Shown in pieces: positions 24,374 through 32,446 of a stretch of 42,289 nt of DNA. The stretch is taken from the NCBI GenBank assembly GCA_949893755.1, contig CATLCV010000017.1, positions 1-42,289 of the forward strand. Reading direction: 5' to 3'. Every line of letters starts with the position of its first letter. Within the stretch, counting starts at the first letter, position 1. A program made the position numbers and the translations under genes. The DNA comes from an uncultured Lachnospiraceae bacterium. Its GTDB lineage: Bacteria > Bacillota > Clostridia > Lachnospirales > Lachnospiraceae. The notes under the pieces were generated by a model. That model did no database searches. It saw only the letters and a list, made by a program, of their open reading frames with translations, and was not told the DNA's origin.

Positions 24374-26649
24374 AGTACTGCCTCCTCGTCAATCCGGCAC
24401 GCATAACCCAATTCATGAAAACGCTCTATAATGCCGCCCACATTTTCTTTGTTGGTATTCGGCAGCAGCGCATACAGTTTTCCGCCTTTGAAGAGCCCCA
24501 GATAGTCTGTCTGCCGCATCGTGCCGCCCAGCCTGTCCGCCGCCTGCGCATAGTTCCACCCATTGGTGAAGATCTCCAGCAGGATATACTCTGTCAGCCC
24601 CTTATCCTTTGCGTCAAAAAACGCTTTCGCCAGGTGGGTAAATGCTTCCTCCTCCAGTACGCTGGTTCCTTCCACATAACGCTCATTCCGAAGCGCATCC
24701 AGATAACGGTTGGCACGGACGACCGCATTCTGGATCAGATAGCCTACGATCGTCAGCCGGTTCGCCTCGCCCAGCGTCATACGCTCCCATGGAACGCCCC
24801 AGAGCATAATGATGAGCTGCATGTCATCCTCTGAGTACACCGCGCTTGCCATCATCGGCATCTTCTCCACCATGTTCCGGTTGATATAGACCCTGTGCGC
24901 TTTCAGTTCGTTATACAGTTCTTCCATCCCCGTATACTTGATGGAATTTCCCAGCCTGCGCGCCTCCGGGGAGGTTGCGGAAAAGAGCCTCGCGTAATCC
25001 CGGTTGGCAACGTTATATACTGCCACATCCCTGCAGTCCATCAGCCTGGACAGCACCTGAGCCGCATAGAAAAGCACCTCTTCCGGTCCATACTGTTCCA
25101 GTGAGGACGAAACCTCATAGATCTTCCCCAGGCTTTCCCGATGATTCACCACCTGGGATTCAAAATTATGCTTCAGCTTTACGTTGCTGTCATTGATATC
25201 TTCGATGTCCCGCAGCTGTCCGTTCAGGTACTGAACCCTGCACCGCCCCTCATCCCGGATAAAGCTCAGCTGATCCTTCTGATATCCCACTGTCAGGCCC
25301 ACAATAAACAACTGCGCCATCCAGACATATGTATTGTAATCCAGCAGTACTTCAAATAAGGAGCTGTCCGCCATCTCCCGGCTGCAGTATCCGATCACCG
25401 CAAGCACCGCCGAAAATACCGCCTGCTGCTGTCCGTGTACAATGGCAAACAGAAGCACATACAGCAGGTAAATATCCAGCTTTGCCAGGAACTCACTGTC
25501 CGCCGCCCTGCCGTCCAGAAAATATGCAAGCGCAAAAACCGCCAATGCCTCCGCAAAAGGAAACAATGCCTTGAAGATCCTCCGGAGATGGTTCCAGATC
25601 TTCAAGCCTACGCCGGCACCTTCATCCTCATCCAAAATAAAGGAATTGCTGTGGCGTATCATAAAATGGACCACGGATTTGATTCCATTGTCGTAATCAT
25701 GGAACAGCTCATATTCGAATTCTGCCTTATATCTGCCGCAATCCAGCACCAGACGGCTGTTTGCACCCACTGCGCTGTCGGCAACCGATACGCCTTCCCC
25801 CATCTCATCTCTAATCTTCTCGGCAAGCTGTTTTTCATTGATCGTCTCTGCGGACGAAATGTGATAAACAGAATGCTTCGGCTTCTCTTCGCAAAGCACT
25901 CTGTAAGCCAGCTCCAGGGCATCATTCATATAGATCATGGAAAATGCCCTTCTTTCATTTGCTGAAATCTTTCCCGTTTTCAATGCCTCCAGGCACATCC
26001 GAAAACAGTCATTGTCCTCCGTCTTTCCCTTTTCCGGCACCCAGTACATATGATCAAACCGGAGGATCATCGTATTCATTCCCTGTGTCCTGCGGAAACT
26101 CTCACAGGCTTCCTCCCCCTGAACCAGGGCCATTGCTTTAAATCCCTTGGGAGATGCCGGCTCGTCCTCGGAAACATTGTCGATATACACATTGCTGAAT
26201 ACTTCGTGGGACGAGAGATATACAAACTTTCCCCCCTTGACCACACTGTACGCGGACAAGAGGTTTACAATCCCCGCCACATAGCGGACCGACTCCTGCC
26301 TGCCATCTTCCTTCCAGTCAAAATTCGTGTCAAAGGCCCCCATAAAGACAACGACGTCCGGCCTGGTACTCTCAAAAATATCCTTGATGCTTCCGCTGTC
26401 ATACGGAAAATCATATTTTTCGAATACCTTCTTATAAGAGGAACGATTGTTTTTCTGCCCTGTCAGCAGGTATACACGATGACCGTTCTTGGTCAATTTA
26501 CCGATCATCGCGTCCATCAGCACACTGCCGCCGCCTATCAATAATACAACCATGCTGTTCACCATTTTCTTTATATTTTTTTGCATCTGTTCTGGCCGGC
26601 AGCTGCTCTGCCGCAGACGAGTCCGCTGCCATTCGGAATAGATGCGCAT
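24370..26649 (-). CDS. pelD: SDR-PelD fusion, probable c-di-GMP receptor
   Basis: A 759-residue fusion. Residues about 33-340 are an extended SDR (NAD-epimerase-like) domain; about 360-460 hold four membrane segments; about 470-520 a helical linker; about 520-640 a GAF domain; about 650-755 a degenerate GGDEF domain. The GGDEF site is changed to KGGKL, so no cyclase activity is expected, but the inhibitory-site RxxD is kept (R712-Q-T-D715) at the normal five-residue distance. This is the layout by which PelD binds c-di-GMP and switches on Pel synthesis. The SDR part looks inactive: the glycine motif is GGGSVLM and the YxxxK pair reads F170 and A174. The exact start is uncertain; in-frame ATGs exist at residues 22, 29 and 33. 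Confidence 0.82.
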   Translation of the reverse strand: MRIYSEWQRTRLRQSSCRPEQMQKNIKKMVNSMVVLLIGGGSVLMDAMIGKLTKNGHRVYLLTGQKNNRSSYKKVFEKYDFPYDSGSIKDIFESTRPDVVVFMGAFDTNFDWKEDGRQESVRYVAGIVNLLSAYSVVKGGKFVYLSSHEVFSNVYIDNVSEDEPASPKGFKAMALVQGEEACESFRRTQGMNTMILRFDHMYWVPEKGKTEDNDCFRMCLEALKTGKISANERRAFSMIYMNDALELAYRVLCEEKPKHSVYHISSAETINEKQLAEKIRDEMGEGVSVADSAVGANSRLVLDCGRYKAEFEYELFHDYDNGIKSVVHFMIRHSNSFILDEDEGAGVGLKIWNHLRRIFKALFPFAEALAVFALAYFLDGRAADSEFLAKLDIYLLYVLLFAIVHGQQQAVFSAVLAVIGYCSREMADSSLFEVLLDYNTYVWMAQLFIVGLTVGYQKDQLSFIRDEGRCRVQYLNGQLRDIEDINDSNVKLKHNFESQVVNHRESLGKIYEVSSSLEQYGPEEVLFYAAQVLSRLMDCRDVAVYNVANRDYARLFSATSPEARRLGNSIKYTGMEELYNELKAHRVYINRNMVEKMPMMASAVYSEDDMQLIIMLWGVPWERMTLGEANRLTIVGYLIQNAVVRANRYLDALRNERYVEGTSVLEEEAFTHLAKAFFDAKDKGLTEYILLEIFTNGWNYAQAADRLGGTMRQTDYLGLFKGGKLYALLPNTNKENVGGIIERFHELGYACRIDEEAVL

Positions 26650-26682
26650 ATTCTTTTCTCTGTCCGGACACTCTGAGCGAAC

Positions 26683-26721
26683 AAAAAAGGCATCCTTCCT
26701 AAATTTAGAAAAAGTATGCCC
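26683..26721 (-). terminator. Terminator or attenuator in the pelD leader
   Basis: On the minus strand GGGCATAC (26714-26721) pairs with GGATGCC (26689-26695), with an inner partly paired T-rich and A-rich section, followed at once by six T (26683-26688). It is oriented to stop transcription entering the pelD gene, whose start lies about 35 bases further on. It may end an upstream transcript or act as an attenuator of the Pel operon. Confidence 0.6.
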
Positions 26722-26763
26722 TCATTGCAAAAATCACCCAAAATCTATTACACATTGTAAAAC

Positions 26764-26982
26764 TCAGGCATCTTTATACTCAGAATGATGTTCCGCGCCT
26801 CTTTGGAGTATCTCCGCGCAGTTGTCGGGCGGAGAGATTCCGGCTGCCTGATATACATTTTTTAAAATCTCCTCCGCCTTGTCCAGGCTGAGCTTTGGTT
26901 CTGATTCTATAAATTCATATGCCTTCTTCTCATTCCATTGACTGTTCCGCATGGCTCTGCCGACCTCCCTGGAAAGTATCAT
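26764..26982 (-). CDS. Small hypothetical protein ahead of the Pel operon
   Basis: A 72-residue open frame, rich in charged amphipathic helices (RAMRNSQWNEKKAYEFIE, LDKAEEILKNVYQAAG). I do not recognise it; the two helices faintly recall ANTAR RNA-binding domains but the spacing is short, so I do not rely on that. The ATG at 26982 has no good ribosome binding site. The frame can be extended to 27054, but that adds residues encoded by two palindromes. It might be a decayed 3' end of a longer gene. The terminator between it and pelD suggests separate transcription. Confidence 0.35.
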   Translation of the reverse strand: MILSREVGRAMRNSQWNEKKAYEFIESEPKLSLDKAEEILKNVYQAAGISPPDNCAEILQRGAEHHSEYKDA

Positions 26983-26991
26983 TCCGAGCTG

Positions 26992-27038
26992 CAGTTCTGA
27001 CCAGGTCAGAACTGTCGCAGAGCGGCCTGCTCTGCGAC
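26992..27038. repeat. Two adjacent palindromes
   Basis: A near-perfect palindrome at 26992-27014 (11-bp arms CAGTTCTGACC and GGTCAGAACTG around one base) directly abuts a hairpin at 27014-27038 (10-bp arms GTCGCAGAGC and GCTCTGCGAC, loop GGCCT). The second hairpin recurs in inverted orientation at 27480-27504. Confidence 0.8.
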
Positions 27039-27479
27039 AAGCCCGCCCCGTCACTGTATGACCGGATGTCGTTCAGCAAGTGCCCGACACCGTGTAAGTA
27101 CTAACAGACTCTACTATAATTATCGTTCAATGCCGAGTAAATATTAACACAATTTTCATATAATTTCAACAATATTCCTTACTTCATGACTCCAATGGCG
27201 TGTGGAAAGCAAGCATTTCCGTGAAACGCCGCTCAGCAATTCGATATATCAAACAATATTCATTATAAAGTACATTTTCCGCAGTCTGATGCGCCGTCAC
27301 TTCCAATTTCCCACACAAAAAACTTTCATATCCACAAAAGCCGGATTCTAAAAGTATCCATTAGCACATCCAAATGGAAACAGATCCGCAATATAAACTT
27401 ACGGATCTGTTTTCTCAACAGTCAAATTCAGGAGTCACTGTACAAAGATTCCCTGTCATAACCTGCTTTTACGTCATTC
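27039..27479. other. Non-coding gap between the Pel operon and the cassette
   Basis: About 440 bases without a supportable gene. Base composition turns AT-rich here. It holds an 8-bp terminator-like hairpin (27381-27409) and short inverted repeats, and it is bracketed by the two inverted copies of the CGCAGAGC palindrome. No promoter could be picked with confidence. Confidence 0.5.
27381..27414. terminator. Hairpin terminator candidate
   Basis: CAGATCCG (27381-27388) and CGGATCTG (27402-27409) form a perfect 8-bp stem followed on the plus strand by TTTTCT and on the minus strand by TTTCC. It lies about 130 bases past the end of the minus-strand cassette and could end that transcript. Confidence 0.45.
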
Positions 27480-27504
27480 ATCGCAGAGCAGGCCGCTCTG
27501 CGAT
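27480..27504. repeat. Palindrome, inverted copy of 27014-27038
   Basis: Arms ATCGCAGAGC and GCTCTGCGAT (10 bp, perfect) around loop AGGCC. The core is the reverse complement of the hairpin at 27014-27038, so the pair frames about 440 bases like ends of a small element or of an exchanged segment. Confidence 0.75.
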
Positions 27505-27541
27505 TAGTACTCCATATTAATACTACTGTTTTTCCTGCAGA

Positions 27542-28456
27542 TTATTTCATACTACCTTTTAATTTTTCAACTCTGCCCCCTATTTTGGAACATATCGAAA
27601 GCTGCCTTTTTATTAAGTCCCGCAGTTCCTCGCGAAGAGTATCTTCATCGTATCTGTCATAGATATTATACAAATCAAACTTCATATAGCTCCTTAAGCG
27701 TTGATTCGTATCAGTAAAATTGCCCGCAGATAAGACATCCCGGTTCTGCATATCCTTTCCTAAACTTCTATAGGCCTCCAGAACCCCTCTGTTATATGTT
27801 ATAAAGGAATCCTTATCACTTTTGGACATACTGTGATCCAAACTGATTCTTTTATAGCTTTTCTCAATAATATCTAATCCGGTATATGGAAACAAAAATA
27901 CTATTAACAGAAATAGTTGGGCCGAATATTCAGGTAATGTAAGATTATTCTTATCATATGAATCAGCCATGGCCAATAACAATTTGAAATAATCTGTACT
28001 ATTATTAAACTTTTCTGTCTTTCCAAACAATAGCGCTTCTTTATTTATCCATTTCCCATTCTTATAATAGATACGCCTGAGTTCACTTCTTCCACGGATT
28101 TTCAAATACGCGAATCTGCCAGGAGCCTCTTTGCATAAAATTTCTGAGTAATAGCAGGAATCTGCATTGATATCATCACAAAAATTCACAATTACTTGTT
28201 TATTATTATCGATCACACTTTCCGCGACATAAACTCCATATTGTTTATTCCAAGTTATATTTGCGCGGTCTCTGCCGTCTTGAAATTCCTCATAACAATA
28301 CTTTATAGCATTTACAAGATAATTGAATGCGACTCCAGGTATACAGACACAATTGCATCCACCTTTTTCCGCAAGTAACCTTACGCACTGAAATTTTTTA
28401 TCAACGCAATATTTCTCTTCAAATGTAAATCGTGTATATTCCAGTAATTTATCCAT
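27542..28456 (-). CDS. Unknown protein, third gene of PRTase cassette
   Basis: A 304-residue soluble protein I do not recognise. It is cysteine-rich in the first 130 residues (EKGGCNCVCIPG, NADSCYYSEILC) and helical after about 150, with a hydrophobic helix LFLLIVFLFPYTG near residue 190 and a charged C-terminus. The ATG follows CGGAG at 7 bases. It starts 16 bases after the phosphoribosyltransferase-like gene, so the two are one operon. Low GC and an absence of glycan-enzyme motifs separate it from the neighbouring biosynthetic genes. It may be a sensor or effector partner; this is inference. Confidence 0.75.
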   Translation of the reverse strand: MDKLLEYTRFTFEEKYCVDKKFQCVRLLAEKGGCNCVCIPGVAFNYLVNAIKYCYEEFQDGRDRANITWNKQYGVYVAESVIDNNKQVIVNFCDDINADSCYYSEILCKEAPGRFAYLKIRGRSELRRIYYKNGKWINKEALLFGKTEKFNNSTDYFKLLLAMADSYDKNNLTLPEYSAQLFLLIVFLFPYTGLDIIEKSYKRISLDHSMSKSDKDSFITYNRGVLEAYRSLGKDMQNRDVLSAGNFTDTNQRLRSYMKFDLYNIYDRYDEDTLREELRDLIKRQLSICSKIGGRVEKLKGSMK

Positions 28457-28472
28457 AAACAGACTCCGTAAA

Positions 28473-30233
28473 TTAAAGTTTTTCTTCCATAAAGCTCAGT
28501 ACAAGGTCATCGTCTTTTATTGTGTCATGCTTTCGTGCATTCTGTAAAATTCCCGACTGATTCCATGATCCTAAATATCCCCGTTCATTTCTAATAATAT
28601 TTGCTATATCTGAATAATCCTCCAATGTATATTTTTCCTGAAACGCGTCTAACAAAGCCAACACTAAGGCGGTTCTCCTTCTCTCAAACTCCTCTTTTCC
28701 CTGTTTCCCCTCATATGTGATATTTTTAGAAACAAATATTAACGAATACATTATAAAAGGATATTTTTCAAGAATGATCTTATAACTTTGCTCTCCCGGG
28801 CTATTAAAACAGCCAACATACCTGTTCTCCGGGCTAACCAGGTAATTGGCAGTTGCAATCCCTGTATCCCATGAATTAATCAGCATTCTAAATATATCAT
28901 CCTCAGCAATTTCAGCTTCCTTCGCGGCTGACATAAAAGTCTCCAGCAGAAGTCCACAAAACCTTTCTTCAGAGCTTCTTGCACGGCGCTCATCTTCATA
29001 CCATGCCTTTAGGAAATAATTTTTTAAAATATTTCTTTCAATGTATCTATTCTGTTGTTCGTTGCTTAAAACCGCCCTTAGAGTTTCCTTTAAATCAGAG
29101 TCAGCATCTGTTACATCTACAGCATCTGCATCATATTTAAAATTCAACAGAGTCTCTACGTTCTCCTCGAACAGCAAATTAATTTCCTGCGCAATTTTTT
29201 TGCCGAAGCTTTTTGCCAAAGTATCGGTATCCAAATATTTTTCCTGATATAATTGATATCTTTCGATAAATCCACGTAAGTATAGATTACTTAAAATACA
29301 TGTGACTAAGCGCATCTTATACTCAATAAGACCTGTATCCTCTGTTGTGCCAGCACTTCTGCCGCATAGAATATTACGTACAGATCTCATTGAATCCGGC
29401 AGGCACTCTCCCAACGCCTCAAACATATGCTGCACATTTGGAATTGCAAATGCTTTTGTAAACACATAAGGAATCATCACAAAATCCTGTCCGTTTTCAT
29501 TTACATATATGCGAATGCACTCTTTTAAAGAAAGACTGGTGAAGATATTTTTTCTATCAGGAGTCTTTTCATAACAATAAAACGCCTTAATGCCGCATTG
29601 TTCTTGAATAAAGTCCGTATTTTCAATCAATGAAACTGCTTTTAACTCTTGTATTTGATTCAAAAGCGAAAATCGATTGTGATAGAAATATGATTCCACA
29701 AAAGATGTATATGGAATATTCGATGATATAATCGCACTTATAATTCGATTAGATAGATTCCGCCATTCCCCGGTATAAGCCACGCAGAAAGATTGTATTC
29801 TGCTTCGAACATCCTCCTCCACACAATCGATCTTCACGCTCGCCATATACACCCATATATCCGGTTGATATGCTGCTCCGCAATATTGCTCCAACAGTCT
29901 ATAAACAGCGCTTACGGTGCGCCCATGTATTAAAATATCATCTACGACCGCGACTCTCTTGCCCCTCAGTTCTTCACGATAATAGGGAATCGCCTGATTC
30001 GATATGATGCGTTCGGAATCTGACAAGTCTTCACTTATTAGCATAAACAATTGGTATAGAACAAGGCAACGGCGGGACATTAAAATAATATAGTCATATT
30101 CTGTGTCTGAAATTGACTTAAAGAATCTATAAAGTTCGCTATAATCTTCTTTTAATAAGGAAGATACATTATCACGTATTGCAATTATTTTCTCGTCATC
30201 CTTTGTAAAAATCCCCGTAAACATCTTGTTCAT
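28473..30233 (-). CDS. Phosphoribosyltransferase-like protein with large helical C-terminus
   Basis: A 586-residue protein. The N-terminal domain (about 15-180) has the PRPP-binding loop of type I phosphoribosyltransferases, VAVVDDILIHGRT (residues 94-106), with an upstream YIILMSRRC strand. The remaining 400 residues are mostly helical, lack a motif I know, and make it far longer than purine or pyrimidine salvage enzymes. The reaction cannot be named. The ATG at 30233 overlaps the stop of the upstream gene, but AAAAGG lies immediately before it. The ATG three codons later (30224), 9 bases from AAAAGG, may be the true start. Orphan phosphoribosyltransferases in accessory cassettes are known parts of conflict systems. 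Confidence 0.75.
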   Translation of the reverse strand: MNKMFTGIFTKDDEKIIAIRDNVSSLLKEDYSELYRFFKSISDTEYDYIILMSRRCLVLYQLFMLISEDLSDSERIISNQAIPYYREELRGKRVAVVDDILIHGRTVSAVYRLLEQYCGAAYQPDIWVYMASVKIDCVEEDVRSRIQSFCVAYTGEWRNLSNRIISAIISSNIPYTSFVESYFYHNRFSLLNQIQELKAVSLIENTDFIQEQCGIKAFYCYEKTPDRKNIFTSLSLKECIRIYVNENGQDFVMIPYVFTKAFAIPNVQHMFEALGECLPDSMRSVRNILCGRSAGTTEDTGLIEYKMRLVTCILSNLYLRGFIERYQLYQEKYLDTDTLAKSFGKKIAQEINLLFEENVETLLNFKYDADAVDVTDADSDLKETLRAVLSNEQQNRYIERNILKNYFLKAWYEDERRARSSEERFCGLLLETFMSAAKEAEIAEDDIFRMLINSWDTGIATANYLVSPENRYVGCFNSPGEQSYKIILEKYPFIMYSLIFVSKNITYEGKQGKEEFERRRTALVLALLDAFQEKYTLEDYSDIANIIRNERGYLGSWNQSGILQNARKHDTIKDDDLVLSFMEEKL

Positions 30234-31054
30234 CCTTTTCCAATCCCCTCTATGCGCTCAAACTTCCTGTCAACAACATGGAATACGATTCCCTCACTTG
30301 TATACTCATTGCTGTCATTCTTCAATTGAAAATGCATTCTAAAAGAAACATCTCCCAAATCCTGTTCTAAGAGTACATTGCTGCATTTAAAGTCAATCCA
30401 TAAATCTGCGACAGTCTTCTCATAGGGGGTATTCTTAGAAATTGCCGTGCAAAGCATAGTGAACATCTGCATATGTTCATCCATATTCTTTGGCAAATTA
30501 ATAGTAATATTAAATTCTTTATTATTTGTAAAATGATAATCTTTTTCTTCTATTTCCGTCTTCTCACTAAATACACGATCATCTTTTAAGCTGCGGAATA
30601 TTAACTCCATACTGCTGATCTCAATCATAAAATAGGGCGGAAAAGCAGGAATTAATTCCATACTTAAGATATAATTATTCTTCTTGGAAAATAAATATAA
30701 CTTATCAAAAGGGACTGGAATCTCTTCATCCTTTAACGATGACAGCACCATTTTGGTACAAAACATGTTAGGAATATTCGCCGCTACAGACATACGGTTT
30801 TGCCTGCTGACATTCTCCTGGTTAATATGATCCAATCTGACAGTCAGTCGCAGGGTGACAATGCCTATTACAAGTGATACAAATACTCCGGCATAACTCC
30901 CCCAGAATGAAAACCAGTCCTTTCTATTCAGAAAAAACGGAAAGCCGCCTATTTCTTCCGGACATAGTTCTATAACTATGCACATCAGAAAAGGAAATAT
31001 AAGGGCCGCCACAATTCCTATTAAGCCTACGATTTTATAATTCTTCTGCACCAT
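30230..31054 (-). CDS. Two-TM membrane protein, first gene of PRTase cassette
   Basis: A 274-residue protein with two N-terminal membrane segments (about 8-30 and 47-70), a short loop between them, then a soluble domain of about 200 residues (probably cytoplasmic) with beta-rich stretches (ISMELIFRSL, FNITINLPKN, VSFRMHFQL). I know no family for it. Two-TM proteins of this shape are frequent membrane effectors or anchors in defence cassettes, but nothing here proves that. The ATG has GGGA about 8 bases upstream. The stop overlaps the next start, so expression is coupled. Confidence 0.75.
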   Translation of the reverse strand: MVQKNYKIVGLIGIVAALIFPFLMCIVIELCPEEIGGFPFFLNRKDWFSFWGSYAGVFVSLVIGIVTLRLTVRLDHINQENVSRQNRMSVAANIPNMFCTKMVLSSLKDEEIPVPFDKLYLFSKKNNYILSMELIPAFPPYFMIEISSMELIFRSLKDDRVFSEKTEIEEKDYHFTNNKEFNITINLPKNMDEHMQMFTMLCTAISKNTPYEKTVADLWIDFKCSNVLLEQDLGDVSFRMHFQLKNDSNEYTSEGIVFHVVDRKFERIEGIGKG

Positions 31055-31190
31055 CAGTCATTCCCAGCTTGGCACCTTTCGTGCCTGTCTAATAATATAA
31101 TCTTCCGAATTTTAAAAAAAGGCAACAAAACCCCTTTATTATAGAGATCCCACTACCTGTTTATCATAAAATATCGCTCGCCACTCGTTT

Positions 31191-31219
31191 AGTCTATCAC
31201 AAATGGAAATAATCTTCAA
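31191..31219 (-). promoter_or_regulatory. Probable promoter of the PRTase cassette
   Basis: On the minus strand TTGAAG (31214-31219), a 17-base spacer and TAGACT (31191-31196) give a reasonable vegetative promoter, with a leader of about 130 bases. A small hairpin GGCAC/GTGCC lies late in the leader. The rest of the 31055-31323 gap holds nothing I can name. Confidence 0.45.
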
Positions 31220-31323
31220 CCCACATGTTCAAATTAAATTTTCAAATTTTCCATTTTTTAAAATTTTCTAATACAGGAACAGGATGGCGCTCCGAGATTC
31301 ACTCTTGCTTTTTAGAGTCACAG

Positions 31324-32370
31324 TTACAATTCTTCCGCCATATCCAGTACCCTGTAGCAAGCTTTCGATATCAGCATTACGATCCCCCAGCATTGTTTTC
31401 GGAAAAAGAACAGGAGTATGCGCCTTGGTATCACCCCGGTCTTCCCGTTGTATCTTAATGCCCGCCTGTATATCCCGTACCTGTGCATCTTCTTGCATAG
31501 ACTGTAGTTTTCATACCGTTTTCTTGGACTGCTGGGGTGGAATATACCGCGTATCAGCACATCTGCCATACAGGATAGCACACTATTATAATAAGACTGC
31601 TTTACCAACGGCCAGATGTCATACTTCCACAAGCACTTTCTTACCAGCACCTGATATCTAATATCATTCTGCAGAAACTGAGGATTGTATTTATGCATTA
31701 CGGAATCCGGATGCAGTTCGGCAAAATAGACTCTTTCCCGGATATATACACAGGATTCTATATGCGTCAGATACTCCAGATTAAAAATCCGGTCCTCACC
31801 TAACATAAGTTCTGTCGGAAATCGGATTGCATACTTTTCCAAAACCGATTTTTTATAGGCCTTTGCCCACAAGGAAAGCAGGCTCATACTTCCGTTTTCA
31901 TCCAACTGGATACCTGTCAGGAAGCTCTCAATGAGATATAACCTGTCCTCTGGTACGTACTGATACTCCTTGCCGCAGTCTCTTTTAAGATCTGCCGCTT
32001 TCTTTGTCTTTTGCTTCAATCGAAGGAAGTCAAAAATCAAGAGGTCAGACTGTTGATACCTTTCCTCTGCGATTCTCTCCAAAAAGTCCTTCGATATAAA
32101 ATCATCAGAATCCACAAAAACCACCCATTCCCCGCGGCATTCCTCTATCCCCCGATTTCTCGCCGCAGATCCCCCGGTATGTTTCTGATCGATCCATTTG
32201 ATACGGCAGTCCTTCTCAGAGTATCTCCGGCAGATCTCAGAGCTTCCATCCTCAGAGCCGTCATTCACCAGAATCAGCTCAAAATCCTGATATATTGAAT
32301 CTAATACAGACTCAATACACTGTTCCAGATATTGCTCTGTATTATATATAGGTATAATCACTGATATCAT
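31324..32370 (-). CDS. GT2 family glycosyltransferase
   Basis: A 348-residue GT-A enzyme: MISVIIPIYNTEQYLEQ, LVNDGSEDGSS, VFVDSDDFISKDFLE and LGEDRIFNLEY. It is a clear paralog of the plus-strand GT2 at 5.0-6.0 kb, sharing motifs and length end to end, including the basic C-terminus GVIPRRILLFFFR. AGGAGAG precedes the ATG. It is probably the last gene of module B, now separated from the rest by the IS630 insertion, so its expression may depend on read-through or on a promoter within the IS. Confidence 0.88.
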   Translation of the reverse strand: MISVIIPIYNTEQYLEQCIESVLDSIYQDFELILVNDGSEDGSSEICRRYSEKDCRIKWIDQKHTGGSAARNRGIEECRGEWVVFVDSDDFISKDFLERIAEERYQQSDLLIFDFLRLKQKTKKAADLKRDCGKEYQYVPEDRLYLIESFLTGIQLDENGSMSLLSLWAKAYKKSVLEKYAIRFPTELMLGEDRIFNLEYLTHIESCVYIRERVYFAELHPDSVMHKYNPQFLQNDIRYQVLVRKCLWKYDIWPLVKQSYYNSVLSCMADVLIRGIFHPSSPRKRYENYSLCKKMHRYGIYRRALRYNGKTGVIPRRILLFFFRKQCWGIVMLISKACYRVLDMAEEL

Positions 32371-32446
32371 AAGTTCTCTCCTAGCAAGTTGAGGTATCTA
32401 TTCTTAGGAGTCCAGCATACTGCTCTTTTATCTTCATATTGATTGT

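Noticed and set aside
27000..27510. Palindromes as a CRISPR array
   Set aside because: Only two copies, inverted relative to each other, about 440 bases apart, with no regular spacers and no cas genes.
26650..27541. c-di-GMP riboswitch upstream of the pelD-like gene
   Set aside because: I looked for the conserved GEMM-I and class II core sequences on the minus strand and did not find them; only hairpins and a terminator are visible.
28473..30233. Purine or pyrimidine salvage phosphoribosyltransferase
   Set aside because: The PRPP loop fits, but the protein is about three times too long, and the neighbours are not nucleotide-metabolism genes.
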